Shown: positions 1-11,074 of the stretch, piece by piece
Layout: each line of letters starts with the position of its first letter
Position numbering within the stretch: position 1 is the stretch's first letter
Origin: CAVVST01 sp963750995
GTDB lineage: Bacteria; Acidobacteriota; Vicinamibacteria; Vicinamibacterales; UBA2999
Length of the DNA stretch: 64,000 bases
Direction: 5' to 3'
NCBI GenBank assembly: GCA_963750995.1
Contig: CAVVST010000002.1
Location: 930,001-994,000 of the forward strand
Translations under genes and position numbers: made by a program
Notes under the pieces: model-generated
Database searches by the model: none
Told to the model about the DNA's origin: nothing
The model's input: only the letters and a program-made list of their open reading frames with translations

Positions 1-1071
<1,071 letters not shown>

Positions 1072-1075
<4 letters not shown>

Positions 1076-2366
1076 GGCCCGCCCTCCTGCGGGAAGTCGT
1101 CATGGTGGCGCTCGACTCGCTGCGGGCCAACAAGATGCGCTCCGCGCTCACCATCCTCGGGGTCGTCATCGGCATCACCGCGATCGTCGGCATGACCGCG
1201 CTGATCCGCGGCTTCGACGAGTCGCTCCGCGACAGCATCCGCGAGCTCGGTCCGAACACGATCTTCGTCGCCAAGTTCAGCGGCGTGAGCCTGGCCGCGG
1301 GCAACGAGTTCGCCGAACTGCTCCGCCGTCCCGAACCTCACAGTCGAGGACGCGACGGCAATCGAGAAGCTTGCGCCTTCGGCTGGCATCGTCGACATCT
1401 GGCTTGGCGCCGGCGGGCCGCCGACGCAGACGCGCGTGTTCTACGGCGGCGAACGCACCAAGCTGCTGGCGGTGCTCGGCGCGACGGAGAACTTCGCGAG
1501 CATCAATTTCCTGGAGCTGCTCGAGCCGGGCGGTTCTTCACCGAGGGCGAAGTGTCGCGCCGACGCAACGTCGTCGTGCTGGGACAGACGCCGTACCAGG
1601 CGCTGTTCGGCGCAGTCGGCGCTGGATCCGGTCGGCAAGCGGGTGCGGATCGGCGCGGTCGAGTACACGGTGGTCGGCGTGGTCGGCAAGCGGCCGTCAG
1701 CGGGCGGCTTCGACCTCGGCCAGGACGACTTCGTCGTCATCCCGGAAACGACTTACCGCAAGCAGTTCGGCATCCAGATCTTCAGGCAGCGGCAACGTGC
1801 ACCCACCAGAGCGTGCTCATCGCCGTGGCGCCGCGGAGCGACACGGTCAGCGGGCGGCGCTGCTGGCGGAAGTCGAAGAGATCATGCGCATCCGGCACGG
1901 CTTGACGCTGGACGAGCCCAATGACTTCGACTGATCACGCAGGATGCCGCGCTCGACGTGTGGGAACAGGTCAGCCAGGCGACGTTTCTGGCGCTGATCG
2001 ATCATTTCGTCGATTGCGCTGATGGTCGGCGGCATCGGCGTGATGGCGATCATGACGATCTCGGTGACCGAGCGTACCCGCGAGATCGGCTTGCGCAAGG
2101 CGCTCGGCGCGCGACGGAAGGAGATCCTGTTTCAGTTCCTCGCCGAGGCCGTGGTGCTGACGTCGCTCGGCGGTGATGCTCGGCATCGTGCTCGGCAGCG
2201 CCATCGGCGTGACGATCAGCCTCGCCACCGGCTTCCCGGTCTCGCTGCCCTGGTGGTCGTTTGCGTCGGCTGGGGTTTTCGGCCGCGGTCGGGATCTTCT
2301 TCGGCATGGTGCCCGCCGTTCCGCGCCGCGCGCCTCGATCCGATCGAGGCACTCCGGCACGAGTAA
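1072..2366 (+). pseudogene. Second MacB/FtsX-type ABC transporter permease, multiple frameshifts
   Basis: This paralogue of the preceding permease starts at ATG 1072, overlapping its stop by 4 nt. The N-terminus (MRPALLREVVMVALDSLRAN) and first membrane helix (ILGVVIGITAIVGMTAL) are in one frame to about 1328. The periplasmic MacB domain is then spread over alternating frames, with shifts near 1328, 1530, 1620, 1790 and 1935. The FtsX motif (SVTERTREIGLRKALGARRK) lies near 2060-2120 and the family end DPIEALRHE is at 2366. Tandem MacB-type permeases with such sequence ends are common in Acidobacteriota. No ATPase partner is visible in the window; it may lie upstream. Whether the gene is functional cannot be judged from this sequence. 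Confidence 0.75.
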
Positions 2367-2404
2367 CGGCAACTCCGATCGTCCAAGCGTTCGGCCCGAA
2401 CGAC

Positions 2405-2416
2405 CCGAACGTTCGG
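2405..2416. other. Palindrome between convergent genes
   Basis: A perfect 12-nt palindrome (CCGAACGTTCGG) sits in the 73-nt gap between the convergent ABC permease and glnB, next to further CGTTCGG/CCGAACG copies at 2388-2404. It could form a bidirectional terminator-like structure, but there is no T-run. Confidence 0.3.
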
Positions 2417-2439
2417 ACGTCCGGAAGTTGGAAAATGAA

Positions 2440-2769
2440 CTACGCCTCTTTCTCTCCCGTCCGGATGCGGTAGCTTTCGAGCACCGGCAGCACGAACACG
2501 CGGCCGTCGCCGATCTCGCCCGTCCTGGCGGCTTCGACGATCGCCTTGATCGCCTCGTCGGCGATCGAGTCCGGCACGACGATCTCGATTTCCATCTTCG
2601 GCAGCAGGCTGACGTTGTATTCCTTGCCACGATAGATGGCCGTATGGCCCTTCTGCTTGCCGTGGCCGCGGACTTCGGTCACGGTCATCCCCGAGATATT
2701 CAGCTTCGCCAGCGCGTCCTTGACGTCGTCCACCTTGTTCGGCCGGACGATGCTCTTGATCAGCTTCAT
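2440..2769 (-). CDS. glnB: Nitrogen regulatory protein P-II
   Basis: This 109-residue PII signal protein has the standard start MKLIKSIVRPNKVDDVKDAL. PII trimers sense ATP/ADP and 2-oxoglutarate and control glutamine synthetase, transcription factors and Amt channels. The T-loop is complete (GHTAIYRGKEYNVSLLPK), with Tyr51, the site uridylylated by GlnD in proteobacteria. The B-loop (TGEIGDGRVFVLPV) is also intact. The start codon overlaps the glnD stop by 4 nt (ATGA at 2766-2769), so translation is probably coupled. The presence of amt 4 kb upstream in the same direction would also fit the GlnK type, and sequence alone does not separate GlnB from GlnK. It is the last gene of the cluster. Confidence 0.93.
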   Translation of the reverse strand: MKLIKSIVRPNKVDDVKDALAKLNISGMTVTEVRGHGKQKGHTAIYRGKEYNVSLLPKMEIEIVVPDSIADEAIKAIVEAARTGEIGDGRVFVLPVLESYRIRTGEKEA

Positions 2770-5292
2770 AGCGTTCCCTCCAGTGTGCCTTGCAGGTCGG
2801 AGGTCAGCGCCCGCTGCTCCGCCTCGGTGAGTTTGGCCCCTGCCTTGGTGATGTGGAACACGTCGATCGCGCGCTCCCCTTCGGTTGAGATGAGAACCAG
2901 GTCCACGTCGCAGCCGTGCTGGGAGATGACACGGCTGATCCGGTAGAGCAGCCCGAGCGCATTGCCGGCCACGATGTCGAGAATGGTGTAGCGCCCTGAG
3001 GCTTCGTTGTCGGCGCGCACGACCGGCGCCACCCGCGCCGACCCGCGCCACTGCAGCACGCTCTGCTCGCGGCCGCGCAGCAGCGACGTGACGTCGGCAT
3101 GGCCCGACACCACCTCCTGCAGGATGTGCAGCACCTGCGGACCGGCATCGGGATTGAGCGCAAGGAACCGCTCGTCATCGGTGAACTGGAAGACGTCGCA
3201 GGACGAGTCCATTCGGATTGGTCAGCGCGTGGCCGCGCAGGATGTTCATGCCGAACGACGACAGCACGCCGCAGATGTTCGAGAAGAGGAACGGCTTGTC
3301 GAGCGTGACCACGGCGAGCGTCCACACCGAGTCGGCGACGTCCAGCGAGACGTGGACTTCATCGGGCCTGATATCACGCGCGAGCCGCACGTGCCGGTAG
3401 ATGGCATCGTGCGGGAAGAGCTGCAGGTAGCGCTGCGGCAGCCCTTCGACGAACCGGGCGATCTCCGCCTCGGGCAGGTCGTGGGGACGACCCGCGAGCA
3501 AGTCGATCAGACCGGCCTGGTTCCGCTCGATCAGTTCGTCGCCGTAGCCCTGCGTGAGCTGGTTGTAGGCGTCGACGTAGAGACGCCAGATCAGCTCTTC
3601 CTTCCACGGCGTCAACGTGTCCGGGCTGACGGCTTCGATGTCGGACAGCGTCAGGAGGCACAGCATCTTCAGCCGATCTTCGGTGCCGACCAGCCGGGCG
3701 AATTCCTTGACGATTTCCGGATCCTCGGTATCGCGGCGGAACGCGGACAGCGACATGCGGAGGTGGTGCCGGATCAGGAACTGCACCGTCTCACGCGCCT
3801 CGCCGGTGATCTGCAGCCGGTCGAGCGCGTCAACCGCCATCCGCTCGCTCTCGAGCGCATGCTCGTCGTCGCGCCACTTGCCGACGTCGTGCAGCAGCAG
3901 CGAGAGAACCACCAGCTCGGGCGACGGGATTCCGGCGGCGACCGTCTTGAAGCGCTGTCGCGTCGGTTCGTCGGTGCTGGTGAAACGCTCGAAGTTGCGG
4001 ATTGTGAGCAGCGTGTGCTCGTCCACCGTGTACTTGTGGTAGAAGTCGCGCACCACGCGCCAGGAAATCGCCTGGAATTCGGGAAACAGTCTGCCGAGCA
4101 ATCCGCAGTCGTGCATCTGCGAGAGACGCGCATACAGTCCGGGCCGGGGCTTGAACAGCCGCAGGAGCGCCGCCTTGTCGCGTGCCTCGGGCGTGAAGTC
4201 CTCGGGCCGGCAGCCGTCGACATGCTGCTGGATGCACGAGAGCGCTTCTTCGGTCACTTCGGTGCCCGCGTCAATCGCCGCCTGGAACGCGCCGATCCAC
4301 GAAGCGGGATTGCGCGCCGCCTGCACCGGGTCGAGGAAGCGGATGCCGTCGCGCGACAGCCCGAGGTTCGGCCCGACCGGCACCGGCGCCGTCCGCCTGG
4401 CCCACTCGAGCGAGCGGCTCACGGTGCGCGCATGACGGAAGTAATCGCTCATCAAGCGCTCGACACGCTGCTGCGGCTGCGCGCCCGGATACCCGAGCAC
4501 CTCCGCTGTCTTCTCCTGCAGTTCGTGGCTGAGCACGTTCTGGTTGCGGCCCGCCTCGAGGTGCAGGATCGATCGCACCCGGAGCAGGAAATCTTCCGCG
4601 TCTTCGAACCGGCCCGGGTCCGCCGGTCCGCGCCGCAGCAGCAGCGGATCGGTCAGCGCGGCGATGGTGCGCGCCGCCATCACGTCGCGCAGCGCACCCG
4701 GCGCTTCCTTCACATCCGGTTCGAGCTGGTACAGCGTCGCGTTGAACTTGGTGTGGCGCTCTTCGATCAACTGCAACAGCGACCGGACGATATAGGCGTG
4801 GGTCGCGGGGCGGTGAAACATCGAACCCAGCCGCTCGAACAGCTGAGCCGTGCCGGCGACCAGGCGCGCATCGAGCAGGGCCAGCAGGAACTCAGGATTG
4901 TCGGTTTCCAGGTCCGCGAACTCGTCGAGCTCCCGCACCTGGTGGCCGACGACGACGCCGAGGTCCCAGAGCGGGTGCAGGAATCCGCGCAGGAACCGCT
5001 CCTCGGACGGCCCGATGCGTCCGCCGAACAGCAGGAGCAGATCGATGTCGGAATGCAGGCTGAGATGCCGCCTGCCGTATCCGCCGAGCGCGATCACCGC
5101 CACCGGGCGGTCCGGCACGCCGGCGTCGCTGTAAAGCTGCCGCAGCAGTTCGTCGACGCGGGCGGCATGGCGCTCGAGCGCCTCGCGGCCGCCGGCCCCG
5201 CGCGCGATCTCCGCGCGCAGCTCGTCGCGCGCCGCATCGAGAGCCGTCCTGGCTGTGGCGCCGGCACTGGCTCCCGGCTGCGTCATCGACAT
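2766..5292 (-). CDS. glnD: [Protein-PII] uridylyltransferase/uridylyl-removing enzyme, one frameshift
   Basis: GlnD attaches UMP to PII when nitrogen is short and removes it when glutamine is plentiful. The nucleotidyltransferase domain is visible near residues 90-115 (ALGGYGRRHLSLHSDIDLLL, with the DxD metal ligands). An HD hydrolase domain follows in the middle (HTLLTIRN, LLLHDVGKW, RHHLRM), and two ACT domains lie at the C-terminus. The frame breaks at about 3195, inside the first ACT domain: LTNPNGLVL must join DVFQFTDDERF, and one surplus base explains it. The repaired protein would be about 841 residues. An ATG at 5292 or 5286 is preferred over the more upstream 5361, because the upstream stretch lies in an inverted repeat and has no family similarity. 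Confidence 0.9.
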
Positions 5293-5325
5293 GTGGCGAA
5301 CATCTCCGGGTTCAGGCGGGGTCAT

Positions 5326-5368
5326 AACGGGGATGGCGACGACTGCCATCATCGTCGGCATCCCCGTT
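5326..5368. terminator. Long inverted repeat between porin gene and glnD
   Basis: A 17-bp inverted repeat with one mismatch (arms 5326-5342 and 5352-5368, core AACGGGGATGGCGACGA) lies between the second porin gene and glnD. Both are transcribed leftward, so it would form a strong RNA hairpin in the leader of glnD. There is no U-tract, so it may act as a partial terminator, attenuator or 3'-end stabiliser. Confidence 0.5.
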
Positions 5369-5377
5369 CGACTGCAA

Positions 5378-6246
5378 CTAGAAGGCGAAGCCGAGGCCGA
5401 TCGACGCGATTACCGCCGAACTGCTCGGATCGAGGTCATCATCACCGAAGCTGTTGTACGCCTTGACGTTGTCCCCGAACGTCTGGAACTCCACGCCGCC
5501 GTGAATGTTGGCGTGGGCGCCCATGGGAACGGTCACCAGTCCGGCGACGCTGAAGTAGCCGAACTTATCATCCTCCCCGGTGCCGAACTCGTAGTAGTCG
5601 CTGGCGCTCAGGCCGAGCTTGATCGGCACCGCCAGCGACGCCCGAGAGCCTGCAGTACCCTGGTGCCACGCCAAGCTCGAGGTACATGCCCTTCGCGTCG
5701 CCCGCATCAGCCTGTCCGCTGTCGTCAAGCTCAAACGCGGCGATCAAGTACGGCTTGAGCGCGCCGCGTCCCAGCTGCGCGGAGTCATCGTACGAGAGCT
5801 TAGCCGCCAGCTCCTTGACGTGCGCGAACAGGTTCGCCGGACTCATGTACGACGTGTACGTGAAGCCAAGCGCCGTTGGACCGAAGCCCAATGCAACGGT
5901 GCCGTACAGAGTCGGACTCGTACCACTTGTTGCTGGTAATTTCGCCGTCGAGATTCGTGAAATCGTCGATCTGGCTGTTGAAGGCGTTCCAGGTCCCGAG
6001 GTTCACGCCGACGGTCTTCAGGCTGCCGTCGCCCCGGTACGGCGTGAAACCGAAATCAACATAGGGCCAGATGGACACCCCGTCGGTATTCTGGCGAATG
6101 CCACGGAAGTTGTACTGATTCGTGAGGTCCAGGCCACCCGTCACCACGACGGGAGGCGGGTCCTGCGCCCATGCCGGCGAGGCGCCGAGGACAAAGGCGA
6201 GGACCAGTGCTGGAGCTGCGATACGTAGCATGGGAACAAGCGACAT
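5378..6246 (-). CDS. TorF family putative porin (copy 2), two frameshifts
   Basis: This is a secreted outer-membrane beta-barrel-like protein of the TorF/TIGR02001 group. A signal peptide is present (LVLAFVLGASPAWAQD). The family hallmark follows (VTGGLDLTNQYNFRGIRQN) and matches the neighbouring copy (AGLDVVNQYMFRGIRQN). Reading must change frame near 5885 and again near 5650-5700 to reach the aromatic C-terminal strand ending GLGFAF, which is typical of barrel insertion. Start ATG 6246 has a good GGAGG site 6-7 nt upstream. It follows copy 1 by 15 nt, so the two are a co-transcribed tandem duplication. The function is not proven; association with amt and glnD suggests passage of small nitrogen compounds. 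Confidence 0.75.
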
Positions 6247-6261
6247 CAACGCCTCCGCGGG

Positions 6262-7089
6262 CTAATAGGAAAGACCGATACCGAACGAGCCGATGACCTG
6301 CGATCCGTCACCCGCGTTGAACGCCTTGGTGGTGTCGCCGAGCGCCTGGAACTCGAGACCGCCATGGACGTTGAAGTGCGAACCGACCGGCACGGTGGCC
6401 AGTCCGCCGACGCTGAAGAACCCGAACTTGTGATCCACGCCGTCGAGTTCGTAGTAGTCGCCGACGCTCAGCCCGACTTTGACTGGAATCGCCAGCGACG
6501 CCCTCGAGCCGCTGATGCCCGGCGCGACGCCGAGCTCGAGGTAGCGGCCGCCGCTCAGGCCGCCGTCGGCCTGATACCGGCCGGGTTCGGTCGCGAGTTC
6601 GAACGCGACCAGCGCATACGGTTTCAGCGCCGCCGGCCCGAGCGCGGGGCTGTCGTCAACCGACAGCTTGACCGCGACTTCCTTCACATGCGTGAAGCTG
6701 TCGTTGGGACTGGTGTAGGACGTGTACGTCGTCGCCAGGCCGACGCCGCCGCCGAACCCGAGGCCCACCGTCGCATACACGTCGCTTTCGTACCAGCCGC
6801 TCGGTTTCGAGTGGGCGCTGTTCCAGGTGCCCACGTTGATGCCGACGCTCTTCAACCCGCCTTCGCCTTCAAAGGCGCCGATGCCGAGGTCGAAGAACGG
6901 CCAAGTGGCCACGCCGGTGCCGTTCTGCCGGATGCCTCGGAACATGTACTGGTTCACCACATCGAGTCCGGCGGACATCGTCACCGTCGGAGGGGCGTCC
7001 TGCGCCATCGCCGGTTGGGCGAGGGCCGTAATCAGGCCGAGGGCCGTCATGAACGGGATCCCGAAACGCAGTGTGCGAGTAAGCAACAT
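6262..7089 (-). CDS. TorF family putative porin (copy 1)
   Basis: The product is 275 residues with a clear signal peptide (MLLTRTLRFGIPFMTALGLI, cleavage after AMA). A predicted outer-membrane barrel follows with the hallmark LDVVNQYMFRGIRQNG and repeated amphipathic strands (GVNVGTWNS-like segments, YESDVYATVGLGFGGG). The chain ends in aromatic GLSY. An AGGAGG ribosome site precedes the ATG. It lies 67 nt after amt and 15 nt before its frameshifted paralogue, in one directional run amt-porin-porin-glnD-glnB. The family name comes from similarity to TIGR02001. A role in outer-membrane uptake of nitrogen sources is an inference from this context, not from the protein itself. Confidence 0.82.
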   Translation of the reverse strand: MLLTRTLRFGIPFMTALGLITALAQPAMAQDAPPTVTMSAGLDVVNQYMFRGIRQNGTGVATWPFFDLGIGAFEGEGGLKSVGINVGTWNSAHSKPSGWYESDVYATVGLGFGGGVGLATTYTSYTSPNDSFTHVKEVAVKLSVDDSPALGPAALKPYALVAFELATEPGRYQADGGLSGGRYLELGVAPGISGSRASLAIPVKVGLSVGDYYELDGVDHKFGFFSVGGLATVPVGSHFNVHGGLEFQALGDTTKAFNAGDGSQVIGSFGIGLSY

Positions 7090-7156
7090 CTGACTTGCCT
7101 CCTGGGATAGTTGAGAAGCGGCGGCGCCGAGCTGGCGCCGCCGCCCCGCGCGACGG

Positions 7157-8456
7157 CTACGCGTCGCCCTTGATCGCGTTCAGCATCGGCTGCACGTTGA
7201 GTGCGGCCGGCGACATATGCATCCTCTCGGTCGCGCCGCCGGTATGCAGGTAGGCCTCTTCGCCGTGCTGCGTGATGTCGAGACCGGTGCTCTCGTCGGC
7301 GACCGATGCGCGCAGCGGAATCACCAGCCCGATCAGCTTCAGCAGGACGAAGCTCATGACGCCGCTGTAGACGATGGCCGTGCAGCACGGCCGTCGCCTG
7401 GATCATCACCTGGCCCGGATTGCCGTAGAGCGCGCCGTTAAACAGACCGTTCAGGCTCATGTCCGCGAACACGCCGGTCAGGATGGCGCCGACGGTTCCG
7501 CCGACGCCGTGCGCCGCCACCACGTCGAGCGAATCGTCGAGTGAGGTCTTGGCGCGGATAATCAGCGCGAAGTAGCTCGGGATCGCGGCGATGCCGCCGA
7601 GCAGCAGCGCGTTCATCGGGCTGATGAAGCCGGCAGCCGGCGTGATGGCGACCAGGCCGACGACGATGGCCGTGGCCGCGCCGACCGCGGTGGGCTTGCC
7701 GGACCGCATGACGTCGAGGAAGGTCCAGACGACCAGCGTGGCCGCCGGCGCGAGCATCGTGGTCACGAACGCGAGACCGGCAATCGGGCTGGCGGCGAGC
7801 GCGCTGCCGGCGTTGAACCCGAACCACCCGAACCAGAGCAGCCCGGCGCCGAGGAGCACGGTCGGCACGTTGTGCGGCAGGATCGAGGAACCGCCGAAGT
7901 CCGACCGCTTGCCGACCACGAAGGCGGCGACCAGGGCCGCGGCGCCCGCGTTGACGTGCACGACCGTGCCGCCGGCGAAGTCCCAGGCACCCATGTCAGC
8001 CAGCCAGCCGCCGCCCCACACCCAGTGCGCCAGCGGGGCGTAGACGAAGATCGACCACAGGGTGATGAAGGTGATGTAGGCGGAGAACCGCATCCGCTCG
8101 ACGATGGCGCCGGAAATCAGCGCCGCCGTGATGATGCAGAACGTCGCCTGGAACGCCATGTAGAGCGCGTGGGGAATCGTGAGCGGCACGATGGCGCCCG
8201 TCTCCGCCAGCCCGACCTGGTTGAGCATCGCGAACGACATGTCGCCGAGCCAGTTGCTGCCGGGGGACAGCGCCAGGGTGTAGCCGATCAGCGCCCAGGC
8301 CACGCCCACGAACCCCAGCGAGATGTAACTCATCATCATGGTGTTGAGGGCGTTCTTGGAGCGGACCAGCCCGCCGTAGAAGAAGGCCAGCGCCGGGGTC
8401 ATGAGCAGCACCAGCGCCGTCGAGATCAACATCCATGCTGTGTCAGCTTGATTCAT
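7157..8456 (-). CDS. amt: Ammonium transporter (Amt/MEP/Rh family), one frameshift
   Basis: Amt forms trimers in the inner membrane that conduct ammonium or ammonia. The sequence shows the eleven-helix Amt pattern from MNQADTAWMLISTALVLLMT onward, including FFYGGLVRSKNALNTMMMS, the D-containing WDFAGGTVVHVNAGAAALV stretch and AAHGVGGTVGAILTGVFAD with pore histidines. After VMIQATAVL the frame shifts (about 7385) and the true C-terminus (MSFVLLKLIGLVIPLRAS, then VADESTGLDITQHGEEAY) continues in another frame to 7157. The out-of-frame extension to 7047 is not real. Repaired length is about 432 residues. A GAGGTGAGGA ribosome site precedes ATG 8456. PII usually docks on Amt, and glnB lies downstream in the same run. 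Confidence 0.92.
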
Positions 8457-8966
8457 TCCTCACCTCAGTGATGAAATCGCCGGTTCGATGTGAACGTCGG
8501 GACAGACGTCCGCGAGCCGTGGACGCTTGCCCCCTGCCTGAGCAAAATGGGATCCAGAGGCTGAACCGGAGATAGACGGCCTGTTTTCGCCGTTTTTATG
8601 GCCAAAACGAGTAATTTCAGACAGTGCGGGCAGGCCGCAAATGAACTACATATTTGTAGTATTTTGATATGAGACCTACAACCGTGTTCGAATTGGTCGA
8701 ATGCATGAGGACCAGGCCCGGGAACCGCCGCCGGGAGGCCGCCGCCGAGGCGGCTGAGGGCTACAACGTTGTTCAGACAAATTTGTTGATGTTGTAGTTT
8801 ATGGCGACATAAATGTCGTGATGGACTTTTCCTCGCCGCGACTCAGCCGTACACGGCCCCGCCCCGGGCCTGACCGCCTTGCGGCCCCGGACCCCCGTGA
8901 CTATGATCCGCAGACGAATTTCATCCCGCGAGCGGACCCGCCGGTCGGTGAGGAGGACTACCCCGT
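8457..8966. promoter_or_regulatory. Divergent intergenic region with palindromes (amt / fusA2)
   Basis: These 510 nt between the divergent amt and EF-G-like genes hold no credible gene. Promoters for both are expected here. Visible structure: a palindrome CTACATATTTGTAG (8645-8658); an inverted repeat CTACAAC/GTTGTAG (8761-8767 and 8791-8797) enclosing ACAACGTTGT; and a perfect palindrome CGACATAAATGTCG (8805-8818). The block 8580-8660 is AT-rich compared with the surroundings. These look like operator or hairpin sites, but no named motif was recognised. Confidence 0.5.
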
Positions 8967-11063
8967 ATGAAGGTCTACGACGCTGCAAGCATCCGCAACG
9001 TGGCGGTGGTCGGCCACGGCGGATCCGGTAAGACTCAGCTTGTCTCGGCCATCCTGTTCGCGGCCGGCGCCGTCAATCGCCTCGGTAAGGTGGACGAGGG
9101 ATCCACCGTCACCGATTTCGACGAAGAAGCCGTCGCCCGCAAGCACACCCTCGCGTCCAGCCTCGCTCACGCCGAGTGGCAGAAAACCAAGACCAACCTG
9201 ATCGACACCCCCGGCTTTGCCAATTTCCTGACCGACGCCCGTTCCGCCCTGCGCGTCGTCGAGGGCGCCCTGGTGGTCGTGGATGCGGTCGCCGGCGTCG
9301 AGGTGCAGACCGAGAAGCTGTGGTCAGAAGCGGCGTCGCTCAACCTGCCTCGGATCGTCGCCGTGAACCGGCTCGAGCGTGATCGCGCCAGCCTCGAGCG
9401 CACGCTGGAATCGCTGCACCGCGATTGCGCGCGCGAGATCGTGCCGATCCAGCTGCCGATCGGCGAGGAGCGGCACTTCACCGGCGTCGTCGACCTGGTG
9501 CGGATGAAGGCGCTGACGTTCGCTGCGGACGGCACCAACAAGATGACCGAGGGGGACGTTCCGGCGGCGCTGGCGGATCAGGCCCGAATCGCCCGGGAAC
9601 AGCTCATCGAGATGGTGGCGGAGGCTGACGAGAGCCTGATGGAGAGCTTCTTCGCCGAAGGCACGCTGACCCAGGAACAGCTGGTAGCGGGACTCCGCGC
9701 GGCGACCGTCGCCGGACGGCTGTTCCCGCTCGTGTGCACGTCGGGACTGCACGTCATCGGCATTCAGCCGCTGCTCGATGCGCTGGTGAGCTACATCCCG
9801 TCGCCGGCCGAGCGCGACTTCCCGGCCCTCGACAAAGCCGGCGAGGAGACGACCGCCAAGGCGTCGGAAACGGGCCCGTACTCGGCGTTCGTGTGGAAGA
9901 CGATCGCGGATCCGTTCGCCGGCCGCATCACGATGCTTCGAGTGGTATCGGGCACGCTGAAGTCCGACACGACCGTGCACAACTTCACGCACGACACGGC
10001 GGAGCGACTGGGTCACCTGCTGGCCCTCCAGGGCAAGACCCACATACACGTCCCCGAACTGAAGGCGGGCGACCTGGGCGCGGTGGCGAAGCTCAAGGAA
10101 ACCAGGACCAACGACGTGCTGGCGGAAAAAAACGCCAGCCTGAAGTTCAACGAGATCAAGTTCCCCGAGCCGGTGCTCTCCTACGCCATCGAGCCGAAGA
10201 GCCGCGGCGACGAAGACAAGATCAGCACCGCCATGCAGCGCCTGCGGGAAGAGGATCCGACGATCGGCTATACGCGTGATCCGCAGACCCATGAATTGCT
10301 GCTCGCGGGCCAGGGCCAGCTCCATATCGAGGTCACCGTCGCCAAGCTCAAACGTCGCTTCGGCGTGGAGGTCAACCTCAAACCGCCCCGAATCCCGTAC
10401 CGCGAGACCATTACGGCGGCAACCGAGGCGCACGGCCGCCACAAGAAGCAGACGGGCGGCCACGGGCAGTTCGGCGACTGCAAGATCCGGGTGGAGCCGC
10501 TGCCCCGCGGCAGCGATTTCCAGTTCGAGGACGACATCTTCGGCGGGTCGATTCCACGGCAGTACGTGCCGGCCGTGGAAAAAGGCATCCAGGACGCGCG
10601 GATGCGGGGTTTCCTGGCCGGCTACCCGATGGTCGACTTCAAGGCGACCGTGTTCGACGGCTCGTATCACGCCGTCGACTCGAACGAACTGTCGTTCAAA
10701 ATGGCCGGGTCGCTCGCGTTCAAGGACGCGATGTCGCGTGCCAGGCCCACGATCCTGGAACCAGTGATGCACGTCGAGGTGTACGCGCCCAGCGATTTTG
10801 CCGGCGACCTGATGGGCGACCTGAACGGGCGTCGAGGCCGCATCGCCGGGATGGATACTCGCGGTATGAACACGGTGATCCGCGCCCAGGTCCCGATGTC
10901 CGAAATGCTCACCTACGAGCAGCACCTCACGTCGGCCACCGGGGGGCGCGGCTCGTACCACATGGAGTACTCGCACTACGAGGAAGTGCCGCAGCACTTG
11001 CAGAACAAGATCATCGCCGCCGCCAAGGCCGAGCGCGGCCAGGAGGTCGCCGAGGAGGCCTGA
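8967..11063 (+). CDS. Elongation factor G-like protein (EF-G2 type GTPase)
   Basis: This 698-residue translational GTPase has the full EF-G layout: G1 GHGGSGKT, G3 DTPGFANF, a domain II with TMLRVVSGTLKSDTT, and domains III-V including GQGQLHIEVTVAKLKRRFG and GGRGSYHMEYSHYEEVPQH. It differs from the canonical FusA encoded at 33781-35889. Switch I lacks RGITI (it reads ARKHTLASSLA) and the NKMD guanine motif is NRLERD, as in the EF-G2/EF-G-like group. Such paralogues keep GTPase activity but their cellular role is poorly defined. It is monocistronic, with a strong GAGGAGG site upstream of ATG 8967. The stop lies in a terminator hairpin shared with the convergent gene. Confidence 0.9.
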   Translation: MKVYDAASIRNVAVVGHGGSGKTQLVSAILFAAGAVNRLGKVDEGSTVTDFDEEAVARKHTLASSLAHAEWQKTKTNLIDTPGFANFLTDARSALRVVEGALVVVDAVAGVEVQTEKLWSEAASLNLPRIVAVNRLERDRASLERTLESLHRDCAREIVPIQLPIGEERHFTGVVDLVRMKALTFAADGTNKMTEGDVPAALADQARIAREQLIEMVAEADESLMESFFAEGTLTQEQLVAGLRAATVAGRLFPLVCTSGLHVIGIQPLLDALVSYIPSPAERDFPALDKAGEETTAKASETGPYSAFVWKTIADPFAGRITMLRVVSGTLKSDTTVHNFTHDTAERLGHLLALQGKTHIHVPELKAGDLGAVAKLKETRTNDVLAEKNASLKFNEIKFPEPVLSYAIEPKSRGDEDKISTAMQRLREEDPTIGYTRDPQTHELLLAGQGQLHIEVTVAKLKRRFGVEVNLKPPRIPYRETITAATEAHGRHKKQTGGHGQFGDCKIRVEPLPRGSDFQFEDDIFGGSIPRQYVPAVEKGIQDARMRGFLAGYPMVDFKATVFDGSYHAVDSNELSFKMAGSLAFKDAMSRARPTILEPVMHVEVYAPSDFAGDLMGDLNGRRGRIAGMDTRGMNTVIRAQVPMSEMLTYEQHLTSATGGRGSYHMEYSHYEEVPQHLQNKIIAAAKAERGQEVAEEA

Positions 11064-11074
11064 TCGGCCTCCTC
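11052..11074. terminator. Bidirectional hairpin over both convergent stop codons
   Basis: A perfect 9-bp stem GAGGAGGCC/GGCCTCCTC (11052-11060, 11066-11074) with a 5-nt loop holds the EF-G-like gene's TGA in its loop. The opposite gene's TGA starts at its outer edge (11073-11075). It is placed to end or protect both transcripts. Confidence 0.65.

Noticed and set aside
2766..5361. glnD start at 5361
   Set aside because: The N-terminal 23 residues come from an inverted-repeat hairpin between genes and do not resemble GlnD; starts at 5292 or 5286 fit better.
7047..7385. Amt C-terminal extension rich in Arg/His
   Set aside because: It is an out-of-frame reading after an indel; the conserved Amt end continues in another frame to 7157.
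8500..8560. Sigma-54 promoter for amt
   Set aside because: A GG...GC spacing can be found on the minus strand (AGGCAGGGGGC) but the TTGC element is missing.
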